From Pholis gunnellus (lineage: Eukaryota > Chordata > Actinopteri > Perciformes > Pholidae), in contig OU342806.1 in assembly GCA_910591455.2 (NCBI GenBank), positions 12,627,426 to 12,691,425 on the forward strand: a stretch of 64,000 nucleotides of DNA, written 5' to 3'. The position numbers were made by a program, and so were the translations under genes. This document shows positions 47,901-64,000 of this stretch, piece by piece (positions within the stretch are counted from its first letter, which is position 1; each line of letters opens with the position of its first letter). Under the pieces are notes generated by a model. It was not told where the DNA came from and searched no databases. It worked only from the letters and a program-made list of their open reading frames with translations.

Positions 47901-50199
47901 AAACCACCAGGCCATGAGTAAATAGTACCCAGCTACCAAAATGGCTCCAAGAAACGCACACAGAGTGCCAGGAGTCGTCCTGGTCGAAGGCTTCTTGGTA
48001 AGGTCCATGAACGCCATGGACCAGTAGAGCCAGCTGCACAAGTTTTCCCTTGACTAGGTTCACACGGAGCTGGAACTCATTGATATATGACGGGATGGAA
48101 TAAGAAAAGATGGTTGAAATTCCAAAGCTATTTGGATCGAAGCGAACATGGGTGCAAACGGTCACAGAATCCATGGAGGGGAACTTGTGCAGGAGACGGG
48201 CATGCTTCCTGTCCGAGCGCCCGGCAAACTCCAGAATCAGGGTCTCCGAGGAACCTTTGGTTTCACACCACATAGAGAGAAGAAAGAGGCATTACTATGA
48301 AGGAAAAATCCTGCCACAGCTCTCGGAAAAGATGGAAGCTAATCATAAAATTCCACTGTGTGGTTCTATTCCTCCTGTAAACACATGTGAAACATTTATT
48401 GACTGTGGCAAAGAGTGTTGCATGTCAGTCCTATTTTATTTTCTATTCACCTTTTGTTAAGCCAGTGAGTAGGCAGAAAGATGTCTTGGACAAGAAATAC
48501 AATGAGCCGACTATTTACAAAGAAAGAGCGCAAATAAAGTCATATAAATTATCACAAATAGCACAATCAACCTACTTGTCAGATGGGTCATGACTTTCTT
48601 GGCAATCCACACAGGCTGAGAGATGTTCAAGGATTTTAAAAAGTTGGTTAGCTCTTGCTTCTCTACGGGGTTGGAGACAGTGGCTAAGGCCCCGGAGCGC
48701 TGGATACACAGTTCCCCTGCATTGTGCCATTGCAGGTGATCAGGAACATACTCATAGTAGGACTCATCATTTGTCAGGTTTCTAGTTTCCAGGGTAAAGG
48801 CTGTTCAAAAAAGAGAAAAGAAGATCAGAAGAATTCACCTATGACAGACACGTAACATGCTGTTGAACATTGGCACCTGTACCACACTGGCTGAGGAATC
48901 CCTCATTGACTTGCTCAAGGCTTCTCTCTCTCTCACACACACACACACAAGCACACAAATGTGTGTGTGAGAAGCTGCCACCTTGGTTCGGCTGCCTTAA
49001 AGCTACTGCAACCTTTCAATTTGTGTTGATTTTGGCGGTTCCTGCGGACAAAGGCGGTAGTGTTTCTGAGCACCAGAGTTCCTTTAGAAAACTAATTTTA
49101 CTGCAGCAGGGTCTGACAGCCTTTCCCGTGCAGTCCAGGTTTTTGGTTATCCCGTGTCTCCATCAGTGTGGTGTTGGCTCCCAGCACGGACCAGCGGAGC
49201 AGTGAGGCAAAGCTGCCGGACATGGAGCTCCGACTGCAGGTCAAAGCTGGATTTGGGTCTGTCTGCGGCCAGAGGCCTTGTAGGAGTCTGAGCTCAAGGA
49301 GATTCTGGTGAACCCGCTTGCCGTAATTTGTTTCATCCGATTTTGCAGAGAATCAGACCGAATCAGACAGGCATGAAGAATAACTAGCCTATATATAAAT
49401 AGTCGTATGCTTATCTAGGTCCTATAGAGGCATCGGTATTAAATTGAGATGGTTTCATGATCAGTCAAAAGTTCCTACTGTAGTAACTTTAAATTAAACG
49501 GTGTTCAATTGAAAAGAGAAACAGAAAGTGACTCACCTGATATATAGCTGTGGAAACAAACCTGAAACATAAGTACAAGTTTAGCTCATTACCAGGTATG
49601 ATGGAGAGAACATAAGTGTTAGCTACTGTTCTTTACTAATAAGATAAAGCAATACACGACAGGAGTCCTGATAGGACTAGATATAGGGCCAAGGAACATA
49701 AACTCATCATATTTTTGGACCTGCAACATATATACAGTATGTATATATATATATACACCTGTAGCATAAAAGATGTTTATTTCCTGCAATTATTTGCCTG
49801 GCCTGCTATTCAACGAGATAATCATTTTAAACCATGAATAAAACAATACAGATAACGTGCAATAACTCTAGTATGGGGATTATTTACACATCCACAAATA
49901 TAATACAAATACAGGAGAAAAAAAGAACTTAACGACGTGAAATTCATAGTATCGTCAGATTATTATGGCTTTCTTTACTTTATCCAATAAGACCTGTTTA
50001 GAAAACAACCATTTCTGCCAGAGAAATATGAGCTAGTAAAATGCAAGTTATTGGGATGTGTGCACAACTCATATAGCCTACGTTACCTGCTTAAAGGTCG
50101 ACACGTGTTTGACTAAAATATCCCACAGGAGTGAAAACGTAAATACAAAGATTAAGTGCTTACCAATAAGGCTATGTTGAGGAACAATAACCAGAGCAT
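2641..50199 (-). CDS. adgrd2: Adhesion GPCR subfamily D, ADGRD2-like (21 coding exons, C-terminus possibly incomplete)
   Basis: Orphan adhesion G-protein-coupled receptor of the plasma membrane. I chained 21 minus-strand exons by GT/AG sites and matching phases, giving 982 codons from the ATG at 50199. Approximate residue order: signal peptide 1-20; half C-type-lectin-like segment 21-95; pentraxin domain 96-307 with the WHSVCVSW cysteine motif; linker and GAIN 308-706; GPS with CAFWNFS, DGC and CLCNHTTNFAVLM, predicted cleavage T693/T694; seven helices 707-964; short basic tail. Pentraxin plus GAIN/GPS plus 7TM is the group D architecture. The helix 4-7 sequence (for example VLTRVVIITLSTAKRR) looks closer to ADGRD2 than to ADGRD1 from memory; a tree was not run. 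Length fits the family at nearly 1000 residues. It lies in tandem downstream of kif14 on the same strand. The stop codon is not securely placed. Confidence 0.87.
2890..2963. repeat. (GT)n microsatellite, 74 bp
   Basis: Long GT repeat in the adgrd2 intron just upstream of the tail exon, with one AT interruption near its start. Confidence 0.95.
4560..5020. promoter_or_regulatory. Candidate conserved non-coding element
   Basis: Non-repetitive, homogeneous sequence with a dense set of motif-like words: TAATTAGCAATTAAAA near 4883, an AAGGTCATCAAAG nuclear-receptor-like word near 4802, GCTAATTGCAATGAATAATGG near 4846 and GGTAATTATTGAG near 4950. It has no open frame of interest. Calling it conserved is inference from its look only. 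Confidence 0.25.
6983..7024 (-). CDS. adgrd2: adgrd2 42-nt exon, second half of TM7
   Basis: Exactly 14 codons, phase 0 in and out, acceptor gtgtttgcag and donor gtaagt. It reads GLFIFLIYGVYNTE, which must follow NSLQ in adhesion GPCRs. It is isolated by introns of 26.7 kb and 4.3 kb and is easy to miss in gene prediction. Confidence 0.93.
7045..7092. repeat. GAAA/GA simple repeat
   Basis: Purine-rich GAAA and GA repeat. On the transcribed minus strand it is a pyrimidine tract just upstream of the 42-nt TM7 exon acceptor. Confidence 0.85.
8726..9319. mobile_element. Non-autonomous hAT-type DNA transposon, 594 bp
   Basis: Starts CAGGGGTCCCCAAAC and ends GTTTGGGGACCACTG, imperfect terminal inverted repeats of about 15 bp. 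It is flanked by a perfect 8-bp duplication, TTCTAAAT, at 8718-8725 and 9320-9327. The 8-bp duplication and CAG ends are hAT hallmarks. The interior has no transposase and holds a 24-base G run (8800-8823). The frames at 8777-9110 in it are not genes. Confidence 0.9.
8800..8823 (+). repeat. Poly-G run, 24 bases
   Basis: Uninterrupted G tract inside the hAT-type element. Confidence 0.95.
15412..15500. repeat. Remnant of a dispersed GCTAACAGTGC-type repeat
   Basis: Contains the words acggtgctaactgtgctaac and gctaacagtgctaac. A near-copy of this signature recurs at 28545-28570, so both are probably pieces of one interspersed family. Confidence 0.4.
16106..16124 (+). repeat. Poly-G run, 19 bases
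   Basis: Uninterrupted G tract following a GA-rich stretch. Confidence 0.95.
16496..16520 (+). repeat. Poly-G run, 25 bases
   Basis: Uninterrupted G tract, the longest in the window. Confidence 0.95.
17029..17061. repeat. (AT)n microsatellite
   Basis: AT repeat next to CA-rich sequence; produces spurious YIYI frames. Confidence 0.93.
17193..17644. mobile_element. Foldback element with ~85-bp imperfect inverted repeats
   Basis: The left arm (17193-17276) and the reverse complement of the right arm (17556-17644) align over their whole length. Shared blocks include CCACCTTT, ATGTGGATG, CCAATCAG, TTGATGGT, ATGTAGTCAATTGAA and GAATTCCTCAG or its one-base variant. About 280 bp lies between, with no open frame of note. 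The structure fits a MITE or foldback DNA transposon; a target duplication was not identified and the outer ends are approximate. Confidence 0.72.
19077..19100. repeat. (GA)n simple repeat
   Basis: GA repeat of about 12 units. Confidence 0.9.
20570..20960. promoter_or_regulatory. Candidate conserved non-coding element
   Basis: Words such as GATAATTACAG, CCATTAAGCTTTAATTGAA, CTAGTAATGACTCTGAAATG and GGATAATTACTAAGG surround a pyrimidine repeat at 20845-20880. It is non-repetitive and not coding. Assigned on appearance only. Confidence 0.22.
23770..24020. promoter_or_regulatory. Candidate conserved non-coding element with an NR5A/ERR-like site
   Basis: Contains GTTGACCTTGGTATCCCG near 23812, whose complement carries CCAAGGTCA, the extended half-site bound by NR5A and ERR receptors. 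TGGTAATTGAAGATGC, CATAATTATCCG and CACTAATTAAAATG follow within 200 bp. Conservation and function are inferred. Confidence 0.27.
26700..26795 (-). repeat. Possible tRNA-derived SINE head
   Basis: On the minus strand, an A-box-like TAGCTTAGATACT is followed 45 bases later by a B-box-like GGTTCTATTCCC, the spacing of a tRNA gene. The flanking stems do not pair as a tRNA, so a decayed SINE is more likely than a functional tRNA. Confidence 0.3.
27960..28125. promoter_or_regulatory. Candidate conserved non-coding element
   Basis: Follows a 90-bp pyrimidine tract that ends in a splice-acceptor-like CTGCAG on the plus strand. It contains a short internal repeat (CAAAGTTATTGATAG and TTAAAGTTATGG), then a long stretch free of simple repeats. 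No exon of a known protein is recognised. Confidence 0.25.
28530..28680. repeat. Dispersed repeat sharing GCTAACGGTGCTAACAGTGC
   Basis: Shares the GGTGCTAAC-AGTGC signature with 15430-15480, then continues with GGACAGCGTTATCAGCTGG and GCGGTGCAGAGCTGCGTCC, sequence of an interspersed-repeat type. No inverted ends located. Confidence 0.4.
29745..30125. repeat. Degenerate interspersed repeat (GCTAACAT / GGATCACCAAA type)
   Basis: Opens with several ATGCTAACAT and TTAGCATGCTAG words. It then carries CATCCTCTGGGAACCATGAA and GGGATCACCAAATTC, phrases I recognise as belonging to a common repeat of percomorph fish. It is diverged and has no coding capacity. Confidence 0.5.
30128..30400. repeat. Second interspersed repeat remnant
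   Basis: Phrases such as GGCCCCTGGACATGCAAAAG, TTTTTGTAGTTGTTTTGCAT and GCCCCTGGGCCTGTGCCCTG are typical of a teleost repeat with TTTGTC/TTGTAGTTG subrepeats. It abuts the repeat on its left, so the two may be nested. Confidence 0.35.
31555..31800. promoter_or_regulatory. Candidate conserved non-coding element
   Basis: Non-repetitive block with GTATTAATTACTGTCGACATGG, GCTTAATGATCGGGCTGCAG and CCTCTATTGATTTTCTCGTT, then AATTAAAGATACAGCTGATT. The 96-codon plus-strand frame across it has no recognisable protein features. I judge it the best-looking regulatory island in the large intron, on appearance only. Confidence 0.3.
32694..33275 (+). pseudogene. Broken hAT transposase (ZBED-like) remnant
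   Basis: Starts with a hAT-like end, CAGGTTAGCGACCGAC, then CCCGCGGGCCACATACGGCC. Downstream, near 33040, a frame reads NLRRHHPNVSISRTKLKKTT, the end of a BED zinc finger. After a frame change, 33123 onward reads SHRAKAITNAIREFIAACM and WKLMVKVLEPCYN, the start of the hAT transposase core. Frames are interrupted, so it is dead. The right end of the element was not found. Confidence 0.65.
33648..33679. repeat. (GT)n microsatellite abutting a splice donor
   Basis: On the transcribed strand this is (CA)n starting two bases into the intron after the TM6/TM7 exon (CTGCAG then gtacacac). Confidence 0.95.
33682..33802 (-). CDS. adgrd2: adgrd2 exon, TM6 and start of TM7
   Basis: A 121-nt exon with acceptor tgagcacag. 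It reads AAVKAVLVLLPILGLTWLCG, then AYIFILLNSLQ, the classic TM6/TM7 blocks. The donor gtacac runs straight into a (CA)n repeat and opens a 26.7-kb intron. Confidence 0.95.
34543..34943. mobile_element. Possible decayed hAT-type miniature element
   Basis: Left end TAGGGCTCAACAAGATATTG and right end TTCAACCCTAG are inverted-complement-like, and the interior is AT-rich with TTGCAATAACATTGCAATG words typical of such elements. No 8-bp duplication is evident, so it remains tentative. Confidence 0.35.
35170..35450 (+). mobile_element. 3' fragment of an L2-like LINE
   Basis: A plus-strand frame reads SFKTALKPRLFKSAFTFD, the usual C-terminal end of fish L2-type reverse transcriptase ORFs. It is followed by CATGTAAAGTGCCTTTGAGT, AAAGCGCTACATAAATAA and an (ATT)n tail, as expected for a 5'-truncated non-LTR insertion. 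No enzyme domain is present. Confidence 0.75.
35788..35903 (-). CDS. adgrd2: adgrd2 exon, end of TM5 and intracellular loop 3
   Basis: A 116-nt exon with acceptor tttttccccag and donor gtacaa. It reads VNVMVLTRVVIITLSTAKRR, then SIMLAMGTSPVDQAYEQI. This loop is what favours ADGRD2 over ADGRD1. Confidence 0.9.
36254..36603. mobile_element. hAT-type miniature element, 350 bp
   Basis: Begins TAGGGCAGGGAGATAC and ends TTGTCGCCCTA. The flanks are CACGGTAT (36246-36253) and CATGGTAT (36604-36611), an 8-bp duplication with one mismatch. The interior repeats ATCACGATA and TATCGCAATATC words and has no coding capacity. It sits in a 0.7-kb intron, ending 30 bp from the TM5 exon donor. Confidence 0.78.
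36634..36767 (-). CDS. adgrd2: adgrd2 exon, TM4, extracellular loop 2 and TM5
   Basis: A 134-nt exon with acceptor cctccag and a weaker donor (gtcaga). It reads GLPVLIVTITLASASGKY, then CWLSVQNGVIWGFAGPVIF; the CWL cysteine pairs with that of TM3 in this family. Confidence 0.93.
37181..37334 (-). CDS. adgrd2: adgrd2 exon, TM3 and start of TM4
   Basis: A 154-nt exon, phase 0 to 1, acceptor gtttgtag and donor gtacta. It contains the conserved TM3 cysteine (VACTLVAALLHLFFMAAFSW), then MLVEGLLLW and YYYLIGWG, all adhesion GPCR signatures. Confidence 0.95.
38076..38178 (-). CDS. adgrd2: adgrd2 exon, transmembrane helix 2
   Basis: A 103-nt exon with acceptor tccatag and donor gtacag. It reads DIPRSDRTSIHKNLFIALIC, then AQVILLCSGSAIHNK; the IHKNLFIAL block is diagnostic of adhesion GPCR TM2. 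Confidence 0.93.
38902..38930. repeat. (GT)n microsatellite
   Basis: Uninterrupted GT repeat of about 14 units, with a second shorter one at 38969-38986. Confidence 0.93.
39509..39531 (+). repeat. Poly-G run, 23 bases
   Basis: Uninterrupted G tract 80 bp from the TM1 exon donor. Confidence 0.95.
39612..39715 (-). CDS. adgrd2: adgrd2 exon, transmembrane helix 1
   Basis: A 104-nt exon, phase 0 to 2, acceptor cgtcccag and donor gtgagt. It reads WSPEEELILTKLTFIGSGAS, then LCALVVTLMLFTVL. Confidence 0.92.
40376..40487 (-). CDS. adgrd2: adgrd2 exon, GPS cleavage site and tethered agonist
   Basis: A 112-nt exon with acceptor ataccag and donor gtaact. It holds SWSSDGCRV, TSCLC and NHTTNFAVLMNYL. 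Group-typical GPS autoproteolysis would cut H-T/T, leaving TNFAVLM as the tethered (Stachel) agonist at the start of the C-terminal fragment. The catalytic H and T are both present, so the site looks cleavable. Confidence 0.92.
40815..40870 (-). CDS. adgrd2: adgrd2 exon, first half of GPS motif
   Basis: A 56-nt exon between acceptor gtttctag and donor gtaagt. It reads VEYSQRVTPVCAFWNFSL, where CAFWNFS is the first conserved GPS cysteine and tryptophan. Confidence 0.9.
41152..41263 (-). CDS. adgrd2: adgrd2 exon, GAIN subdomain B
   Basis: A 112-nt exon with acceptor ctcttcccag and donor gtatag. It reads RILPGHLASAVISATIRDAS, then IPVAIKYTLSSSNV, beta strands leading into the GPS. Confidence 0.85.
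41864..41966 (-). CDS. adgrd2: adgrd2 exon, GAIN subdomain B
   Basis: A 103-nt exon, phase 1 to 2, acceptor ctcgaatcag and donor gtatat. It reads GYEEVMFIHTHYSHLSEIVS. Confidence 0.8.
42535..42919. mobile_element. Solo LTR, 385 bp
   Basis: Begins TGTCACAGTTC and ends CCGGTTACA (TG...CA ends), and is flanked by a perfect 5-bp duplication ATGTC at 42530-42534 and 42920-42924. An AATAAA at about 42855 on the plus strand would be the polyadenylation signal of the LTR, so the element probably reads plus, opposite to adgrd2. No internal retroviral-type genes remain, which indicates recombination to a solo LTR. The superfamily cannot be fixed without internal sequence. Confidence 0.85.
43182..43328 (-). 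CDS. adgrd2: adgrd2 exon, GAIN region
   Basis: A 147-nt exon, phase 1 in and out, acceptor ttacttccag and donor gtagga. It reads DVYMKWQKLTEESCSQVF, then a serine-rich stretch and LLIPDTELQRIHTL, the usual transition toward the GAIN beta sandwich. Confidence 0.8.
43756..43867 (-). CDS. adgrd2: adgrd2 exon, GAIN region
   Basis: A 112-nt exon with acceptor cttgtgcag and donor gtaatt. It reads VSVGPFTIVQSIDRLTETLA, continues the helical subdomain A, and ends in phase 1. Confidence 0.82.
44085..44366 (-). CDS. adgrd2: adgrd2 exon, GAIN subdomain A
   Basis: A 282-nt exon of 94 codons, phase 0 in and out, acceptor tttgtcctcag and donor gtgacc. Helix-rich sequence (LALLQQLTQTVLRAVEAGG, then ATNYLQAASLMLEP) typical of GAIN subdomain A. 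Confidence 0.85.
44863..44936 (-). CDS. adgrd2: adgrd2 exon, linker
   Basis: A 74-nt exon between acceptor tttgtag and donor gtgagt, reading EMLDVISLPNTPFFRRL and ending in phase 0. Confidence 0.78.
45235..45432 (-). CDS. adgrd2: adgrd2 exon, linker after pentraxin
   Basis: A 198-nt exon, phase 1 in and out, with acceptor tttactag and donor gtacaa. It begins GNVTVLANSFLDPLL, has an N-glycosylation sequon at NVT, and three further cysteines (EDCGIF, AKCDSL, AVCQF). Confidence 0.82.
45433..47618 (-). other. adgrd2 intron after the pentraxin exon
   Basis: A 2.2-kb intron with no gene. A LINE-type tail lies at 45868-45942. The 122-codon plus-strand frame at 46166-46534 has no recognisable features. 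Confidence 0.6.
45868..45942 (+). repeat. Retroelement 3' tail
   Basis: The sequence TTCCTTGTATGTGAAAGCCC, then GTACTGGGCAATACATCTGA and TTCTGATTAATCTGAT, matches the recurring CAATAAA-CTGATTCTGATT tail of fish LINE-derived repeats, diverged. Confidence 0.42.
47619..48254 (-). CDS. adgrd2: adgrd2 exon, pentraxin domain
   Basis: A 636-nt exon encoding a whole pentraxin (laminin-G-like jelly roll) domain. Visible hallmarks are the VTVCTHVRF strand, the paired-cysteine motif WHSVCVSW, and GSITELYIWDRVL near the end. Acceptor ccaaag and donor gtacat; phase 1 on both sides, so the domain is a single symmetric exon. Confidence 0.92.
48576..48800 (-). CDS. adgrd2: adgrd2 exon, half C-type-lectin-like segment
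   Basis: A 225-nt exon, phase 1 in and out, open throughout. It contains YYEYVPDHLQWHNAGELC, then SGALATVSNPVEKQEL and VWIAKK. The W..A...C...G..LA..... E and WIA pattern is that of the first half of a C-type lectin fold; the second half is absent because the next exon is already pentraxin. Confidence 0.8.
49537..49561 (-). CDS. adgrd2: adgrd2 exon, end of signal peptide
   Basis: A 25-nt exon between acceptor tatgtttcag and donor gtgagt. It reads VCFHSYIS and leaves one base for the next codon, giving a likely cleavage near ISA-FT. Confidence 0.65.
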
Positions 50200-50200
50200 C
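50164..50200 (-). CDS. adgrd2: adgrd2 exon with start codon, signal peptide core
   Basis: Acceptor ttttctcag before 50200; ATG at 50199-50197; donor gtaagc after 50164. Twelve codons, MLWLLFLNIALL, a typical hydrophobic signal-peptide core; ends in phase 0. The next exon completes the signal peptide. Confidence 0.75.
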
Positions 50201-50311
50201 CTGAGAAAAAAAACATTTTTTAGCTGAGATTAGACTGTTATTTTATCGTAGTAGGAAATTCAAATAAGCCCATTGGCCACACATAAATAGCAAAACGAAT
50301 CGATTTTTTAC

Positions 50312-50440
50312 CTCAATTAGTCGTCTTGGTAAAAACTTTTTTGCGCGTCTTTTCATTCCAATCGCGTCGTGTCTGTGAACGCAGCATTCAACCACTAAAG
50401 CGACGTCGTTTTCCCGTTTAATTCCACTAAGGTTAGTTGT
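50312..50440 (-). promoter_or_regulatory. adgrd2: adgrd2 non-coding first exon and promoter region (upstream end approximate)
   Basis: On the minus strand a good splice donor (CTAATTGAG then gtaaaa) occurs at 50312/50311, about 110 bases upstream of the acceptor of the ATG exon. The preceding 100 bases contain several CpGs and an inverted CCAAT box (ATTGG read on the minus strand, near 50360). I infer a 5' UTR exon; the transcription start is not visible. Confidence 0.4.
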
Positions 50441-51164
50441 AAAGGTGATTCAATGATGTTTGTGATCTATCAGCCCGTCTTTAAAGTACAGAAGGAACCC
50501 TGGCGGTAGCTGACTCCGGAGTGCATGAAGGGAGGATGCAGAGGAAGCTGCAGCGAGGAGGAGTGGGTGTAACCTGCAGCGAGCACAGCAGAGGGTTACC
50601 AAAAGTAGGGTTCAGGGACCTACAGGAGGCCCTCGGGTGGGCTCCAGGGCCTCAAGTTAAGCTCAATGACATAATACACAAAATAATATAAATCCATTAA
50701 TCAAGTTAAGGGTTGCAGCCTAAAGTTGATCAACTAGGAGTTCATGATGTAATAAAGTTTGGGATCCTTTTAGTCTAATGCAGTTGTTCCCAAAATAGGA
50801 TACAGGGGCCCCCCACCATTAATAACACTACAAGTATGCCAATTTAACTCCCTATAAATGAAAACAGTGTTCATTTTCAGGTTCCATCGCCCATACCAAC
50901 AAAGACCGACGCTTATCCTTTCAGGTGTGAATTCCACATAATGTATTATAGATGTCAATGTGTACCTCTGTGGACAGTCGCTGCTTAATTCACTACAAGG
51001 TAACCCAGTTAAGTGTATATTAATGTTTTGCAGTTTCCCAGTGCCAATTCAAAACCAATAAAAATCGTATCATTATACTGTACAGTCTTTAACAGGAGTC
51101 CACTGTTTACTGAATGACATGCAATATAAAAGAATTGAGTCCTTGTAAAATCAATCCACGTGAC
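50441..51164. other. Intergenic spacer between kif14 and adgrd2
   Basis: About 0.7-1 kb between the kif14 polyadenylation signal and the adgrd2 first exon. It would hold the adgrd2 upstream promoter. I see no gene and no repeat of note. Confidence 0.6.
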
Positions 51165-51999
51165 TTTATTGCATTAGTACATTGCTGTATTATGTTGACA
51201 TATCAAGTGATACAAGGACATAAAAAAAAAAAAAATTCTCTCCTGAGTGCAAATAGCTGCAGTGTGTAATACAAGACATATAAGTGAAAGTTTCTGTAAA
51301 TGGAGGAATAAAATATGCGTACAAGAAAGAAATCATTTCCAGCATAGCAAGAGGAGAAAACCTGTTATCATTTATTTACAAAACACTACCTGAGCTGCTG
51401 GATAATGAAATCTTGCATGTTTGAATTAAGAGAAAATGTTACAAAAGATAATTTAGTGACCTCTGAAAAAAAGCACAGTACAACAGAGAAGGCCTAGTAA
51501 AGCATGAGTAAACCATTACTGCTCCTAACTGTGTTTATCCACCAGGAATAAGTCCGGTAAACTCTACACCTTCTGGTGACTGAAGGCTTTGTCCCAATAC
51601 TTTAAAGCTCTGAGGAGCAAACTATCACTAGAATAAAAAAAGGAAGCTCCAGCACATCTTGACAGCAGTGCTATTTATGATAGGAATTATTGCTGTAGTT
51701 TAAAGCCTCCACATGAATTCATTTGTTTGCTTGGTCATTTTCTTTGTCATTGGAAAAACATGAAAAAAATATGCAGATATTGCTCACATTTAGAAAGCAG
51801 TGTTGTTTTGTAACTTGGATGGCAACAGTCCGCAGTGTTTGTTGCTTGAGATTCCAGGTTGGTGATACAGGAGTGTACAAAAAAAAAAAATACCCACGAC
51901 CCATTTGTTGTTACTAGCGGAAGTTTTCTCTATATCAGAATTTCATTGATACAGTAAATCGTACATGATGGGAGCACATCGTAAAGAATAACACATAAA
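51165..51999 (-). other. kif14: kif14 3' UTR
   Basis: Runs from the TGA at 52002-52000 to an AATAAA on the minus strand at 51170-51165; a second AATAAA lies at 51376-51371. Alternative 3' ends are possible. Cleavage would fall some 15-25 bases below the used signal. Confidence 0.55.

Positions 52000-64000
<12,001 letters not shown>

Overview
The window is vertebrate nuclear DNA, most likely from a ray-finned (teleost) fish. Evidence: small coding exons with GT/AG splice sites, two genes whose proteins are recognisable vertebrate families, very dense (CA)n/(GT)n microsatellites, and interspersed repeats of the kinds usual in teleosts (hAT-type miniature elements, an L2-like LINE tail, a solo LTR). 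There is no bacterial-style gene layout, and most open frames longer than 60 codons are chance or low-complexity frames. Species cannot be named from the sequence.

Two protein-coding genes, both on the minus strand and in tandem, account for nearly all supported coding sequence. (1) 2641-50199: an adhesion G-protein-coupled receptor of subfamily D, best called adgrd2. I could chain 21 coding exons (982 codons) with compatible splice phases at every junction. In order they encode a signal peptide, a half C-type-lectin-like segment, a pentraxin domain, a GAIN region ending in a GPS autoproteolysis site, and seven membrane helices. A weak candidate last exon lies at 2346-2417. A non-coding first exon ends at 50312. 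(2) 52000 to beyond 64000: kif14, a mitotic kinesin. The window holds the last 23 coding exons (1075 residues plus stop): the C-terminal half of the motor, neck, FHA domain, coiled coils and the complete tail. The motor N-terminus and the N-terminal extension lie past the right edge. About 1 kb separates the kif14 polyadenylation signal (about 51165) from the start of adgrd2.

Layout: 1-2640, adgrd2 C-terminal and 3' region, microsatellite-rich; 2641-7024, exons for the end of TM7 and the proximal tail; 7025-33681, one 26.7-kb intron with no gene, carrying repeats and islands that look like conserved regulatory DNA; 33682-40870, 7TM and GPS exons; 41152-49561, GAIN, pentraxin and lectin-like exons; 50164-50450, start codon exon and promoter region; 51165-52000, kif14 3' UTR; 52000-64000, kif14.

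The two proteins have no known shared pathway. ADGRD2 is an orphan cell-surface receptor; KIF14 acts in cytokinesis at the central spindle and midbody. Their adjacency is best read as synteny: in human, ADGRD2 lies beside NR5A1 and KIF14 beside NR5A2, so the pair may preserve part of an ancestral block. The main points for follow-up are that linkage, the giant intron before a 42-nt TM7 exon, the lectin-like half domain, and several intact mobile-element insertions with target-site duplications.
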